From Nocardioides panacis (GTDB lineage Bacteria; Actinomycetota; Actinomycetes; Propionibacteriales; Nocardioidaceae): a stretch of DNA of 64,000 nt. Shown here one piece after another: positions 62,811 through 64,000 of this stretch. Under the pieces are notes generated by a model. The model did not search any database and was not told the origin of the DNA. It saw only the letters and a program-made list of their open reading frames with translations. The DNA lies in contig NZ_CP077062.1 of assembly GCF_019039255.1 (NCBI RefSeq), forward strand, positions 2,604,001 to 2,668,000. Direction: 5' to 3'. Positions within the stretch are counted from its first letter, which is position 1, and each line of letters begins with the position of its first letter. The position numbers and the translations under genes are program-made.

Positions 62811-63602
62811 TCAGGCGTTCGGCTCGGCCCCGCCGTACCTGCGGTCGCGGGCGGCGTAGATCTCGATCGCGTTCCACAGCGCCAGCCGGTCCACGTCCGG
62901 CCACAGGACGTCGGTGAAGACCATCTCGGAGTACGCCGCCTGCCAGAGCATGAAGTTCGAGAGCCGCTGCTCGCCCGAGGTGCGCCAGACCAGGTCGGCG
63001 TCCGCCAGCTCGGGGACGTACAGGTGCTTGGCGAAGGTCTTCTCGTCGACCTTCTCGGGGTTCAGCCGGCCCGCCGCGACCTCCCGGGCGATCGACCGGG
63101 CCGCGTCGGCCAGCTCGGAGCGGCCGCCGTAGTTGACGCACATCGTCAGCGTCAGCACGTCGTTGTCGCGGGTCAGCTCCTCGGCCACCTGGAGCTCCTT
63201 GACGACCGAGCGCCACAACCGGGGAGCCCGGCCGGCCCAGCGGACCCGGACGCCGAGCTCGTGCATCTCGTCGCGCCGGCGGCGGATCACGTCGCGGTTG
63301 AAGCCCATCAGGAACCGCACCTCGTCCGGCGAGCGGCTCCAGTTCTCGGTGGAGAAGGCGTAGGCCGAGACCGCCTTCACGCCGATCTCGATGGCGCCCT
63401 CGACGACGTCGAACAGCGAGGCCTCGCCCCGCTCGTGGCCGGCCGTGCGGGGCAGGCCGCGCTGCTTGGCCCAGCGGCCGTTGCCGTCCATGACGATCGC
63501 GACGTGCCGCGGGACGAGCGCCGCCGGGATCTGGGGCGGTTGCGCACCCGAGGGGTGGGGTGTGGGTCGACGTACCTCGCGTCGCGGCGTTCTGCGCGCC
63601 AT
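62811..63602 (-). CDS. uppS: Isoprenyl transferase (cis-prenyl, undecaprenyl/decaprenyl diphosphate synthase)
   Basis: 263 residues. [27 protein letters not shown] near residue 33 holds the catalytic Asp and diphosphate-binding loop; [15 protein letters not shown] near residue 80, [15 protein letters not shown] near residue 150 and [19 protein letters not shown] near residue 203 complete the family. It makes the polyprenyl carrier for cell-wall and glycan assembly. ATG 63602 follows GGAGGCG. It converges with zur, 17 bases apart. Confidence 0.96.
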   Translation of the reverse strand: MARRTPRREVRRPTPHPSGAQPPQIPAALVPRHVAIVMDGNGRWAKQRGLPRTAGHERGEASLFDVVEGAIEIGVKAVSAYAFSTENWSRSPDEVRFLMGFNRDVIRRRRDEMHELGVRVRWAGRAPRLWRSVVKELQVAEELTRDNDVLTLTMCVNYGGRSELADAARSIAREVAAGRLNPEKVDEKTFAKHLYVPELADADLVWRTSGEQRLSNFMLWQAAYSEMVFTDVLWPDVDRLALWNAIEIYAARDRRYGGAEPNA

Positions 63603-63714
63603 CTCGCCTCCTCCGGAACCTGTGCGTCTCGGGGCTCGTTGTAGCAGGCACAGAGCTGAGCGACCCCTAGACTCATCCAACACGACCGGAGACGGCGCCC
63701 GGAGGGCAGGCGAC

Positions 63715-64000
63715 ATGGATACGGCCAACAAGCAGATCGAGCAGCAGATCACGGTGCTCCTGCGCCGCGTGCAACGGATCCACCTGTCCACCACCTCCGG
63801 CGACGTGAACCTCGAGCGGTCCGCCTACGGGATCATGTGCAAGCTGGCCGACGAGGGCCCCCAGCGCCTCGGCGCGCTCGCCGTGGCGTTCGGCCTGGAC
63901 CCCTCCACGATCACCCGGCAGGTGCAGGCGCTCGAGGAGATCGGGCTCGCCGACCGCAAGACCGACCCCTCGGACCGCAGAGCGTCGATCCTCGACCTGA
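63715..64000 (+). CDS. MarR family transcriptional regulator, N-terminal part
   Basis: The first 95 codons only; the gene continues past the right edge. [19 protein letters not shown] begins the dimer helix, and the winged helix follows in [48 protein letters not shown] lies 9-10 bases before the ATG at 63715. It is divergent from uppS, whose start is 112 bases away. Its target is unknown, commonly an adjacent exporter gene outside the window. Confidence 0.85.
   Translation, partial: MDTANKQIEQQITVLLRRVQRIHLSTTSGDVNLERSAYGIMCKLADEGPQRLGALAVAFGLDPSTITRQVQALEEIGLADRKTDPSDRRASILDL

Overview
The window is very GC-rich chromosomal DNA from an actinobacterium. GTG starts are common and many neighbouring genes overlap by four bases (ATGA or GTGA). 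Gene content and order fit a Nocardioidaceae, Nocardioides-like genome. That placement is an inference from synteny remembered for Mycobacterium and Streptomyces (the Rv2228c-Rv2247 block, the fab locus with DUF3145, and dnaG/dgt/glyS/zur/uppS); no search was run. I see no prophage, insertion sequence or CRISPR array, and no gap between genes exceeds 300 bases (the longest is about 240 bases, at 28105-28346).

Layout. 1-8 kb: start of an RNB-type RNase, YaaA, a minus-strand trio (RNase HI-phosphatase fusion, zinc-ribbon protein, Nif3-like), tRNA-Val, AhpE-type peroxiredoxin coupled to an acyl-CoA synthetase, DUF3052, a MOSC protein and a DHFR-like protein. 8-21.6 kb: aceE, an alpha/beta hydrolase, then the type II fatty-acid locus (FasR-like regulator, fabD carrying a BCCP-like tail without its lysine, fabH, acpP, fabF, accD), two tandem paralogous lipoprotein hydrolases and DUF3145. 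21.7-31 kb: pirin, GNAT, FAD reductase, DUF72, a pabA-pabB-PrmC-like operon, a ScyD-like secreted propeller, an aldo/keto reductase, a small hydrolase and a CAT-anticodon tRNA. 31-37.6 kb: envelope genes (GtrA, sulfotransferase, a GT2-polytopic protein-lipoprotein-M15 peptidase operon, PIG-L deacetylase) and tRNA-Asn. 37.6-41.4 kb: dnaG, a hypothetical gene and dgt. 41.5-50.4 kb: sulfur metabolism, with ergothioneine egtABCD facing an ssu-type sulfonate uptake and desulfonation cluster. 50.4-54 kb: an ABC-2 exporter with a DesK/DesR-like two-component system. 54-64 kb: a secreted SH3/M15-like protein, HAD dehalogenase, dusB, a lipoprotein, glyS, an ABM-domain protein, a Zur-controlled znuACB-zur operon, uppS and the start of a MarR regulator.

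How the genes fit together: the aceE-fab-accD block makes acetyl-CoA, malonyl units and fatty acids under a FasR-like regulator. egt and ssu both handle sulfur. The zinc operon carries its own repressor and two operator palindromes.

Observations most worth a second look: (1) four conserved genes (acyl-CoA synthetase, dgt, a lipoprotein, the essential glyS) each have one surplus base; two share the 9-mer TGGAAGCAG and two lie in runs of six C/G, which points to recurrent sequence error or a recoding signal. (2) Two mirror-symmetric repeat elements (10950-11069, 50313-50420) sit between convergent genes, with stop codons inside the repeat units. (3) A 20-bp stem-loop followed by 8-nt tandem repeats lies between acpP and fabF. 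(4) FabD is fused to a lysine-less biotin-carrier-like domain. (5) Several palindromic operator candidates are described (fabD, ssu, exporter, znu).
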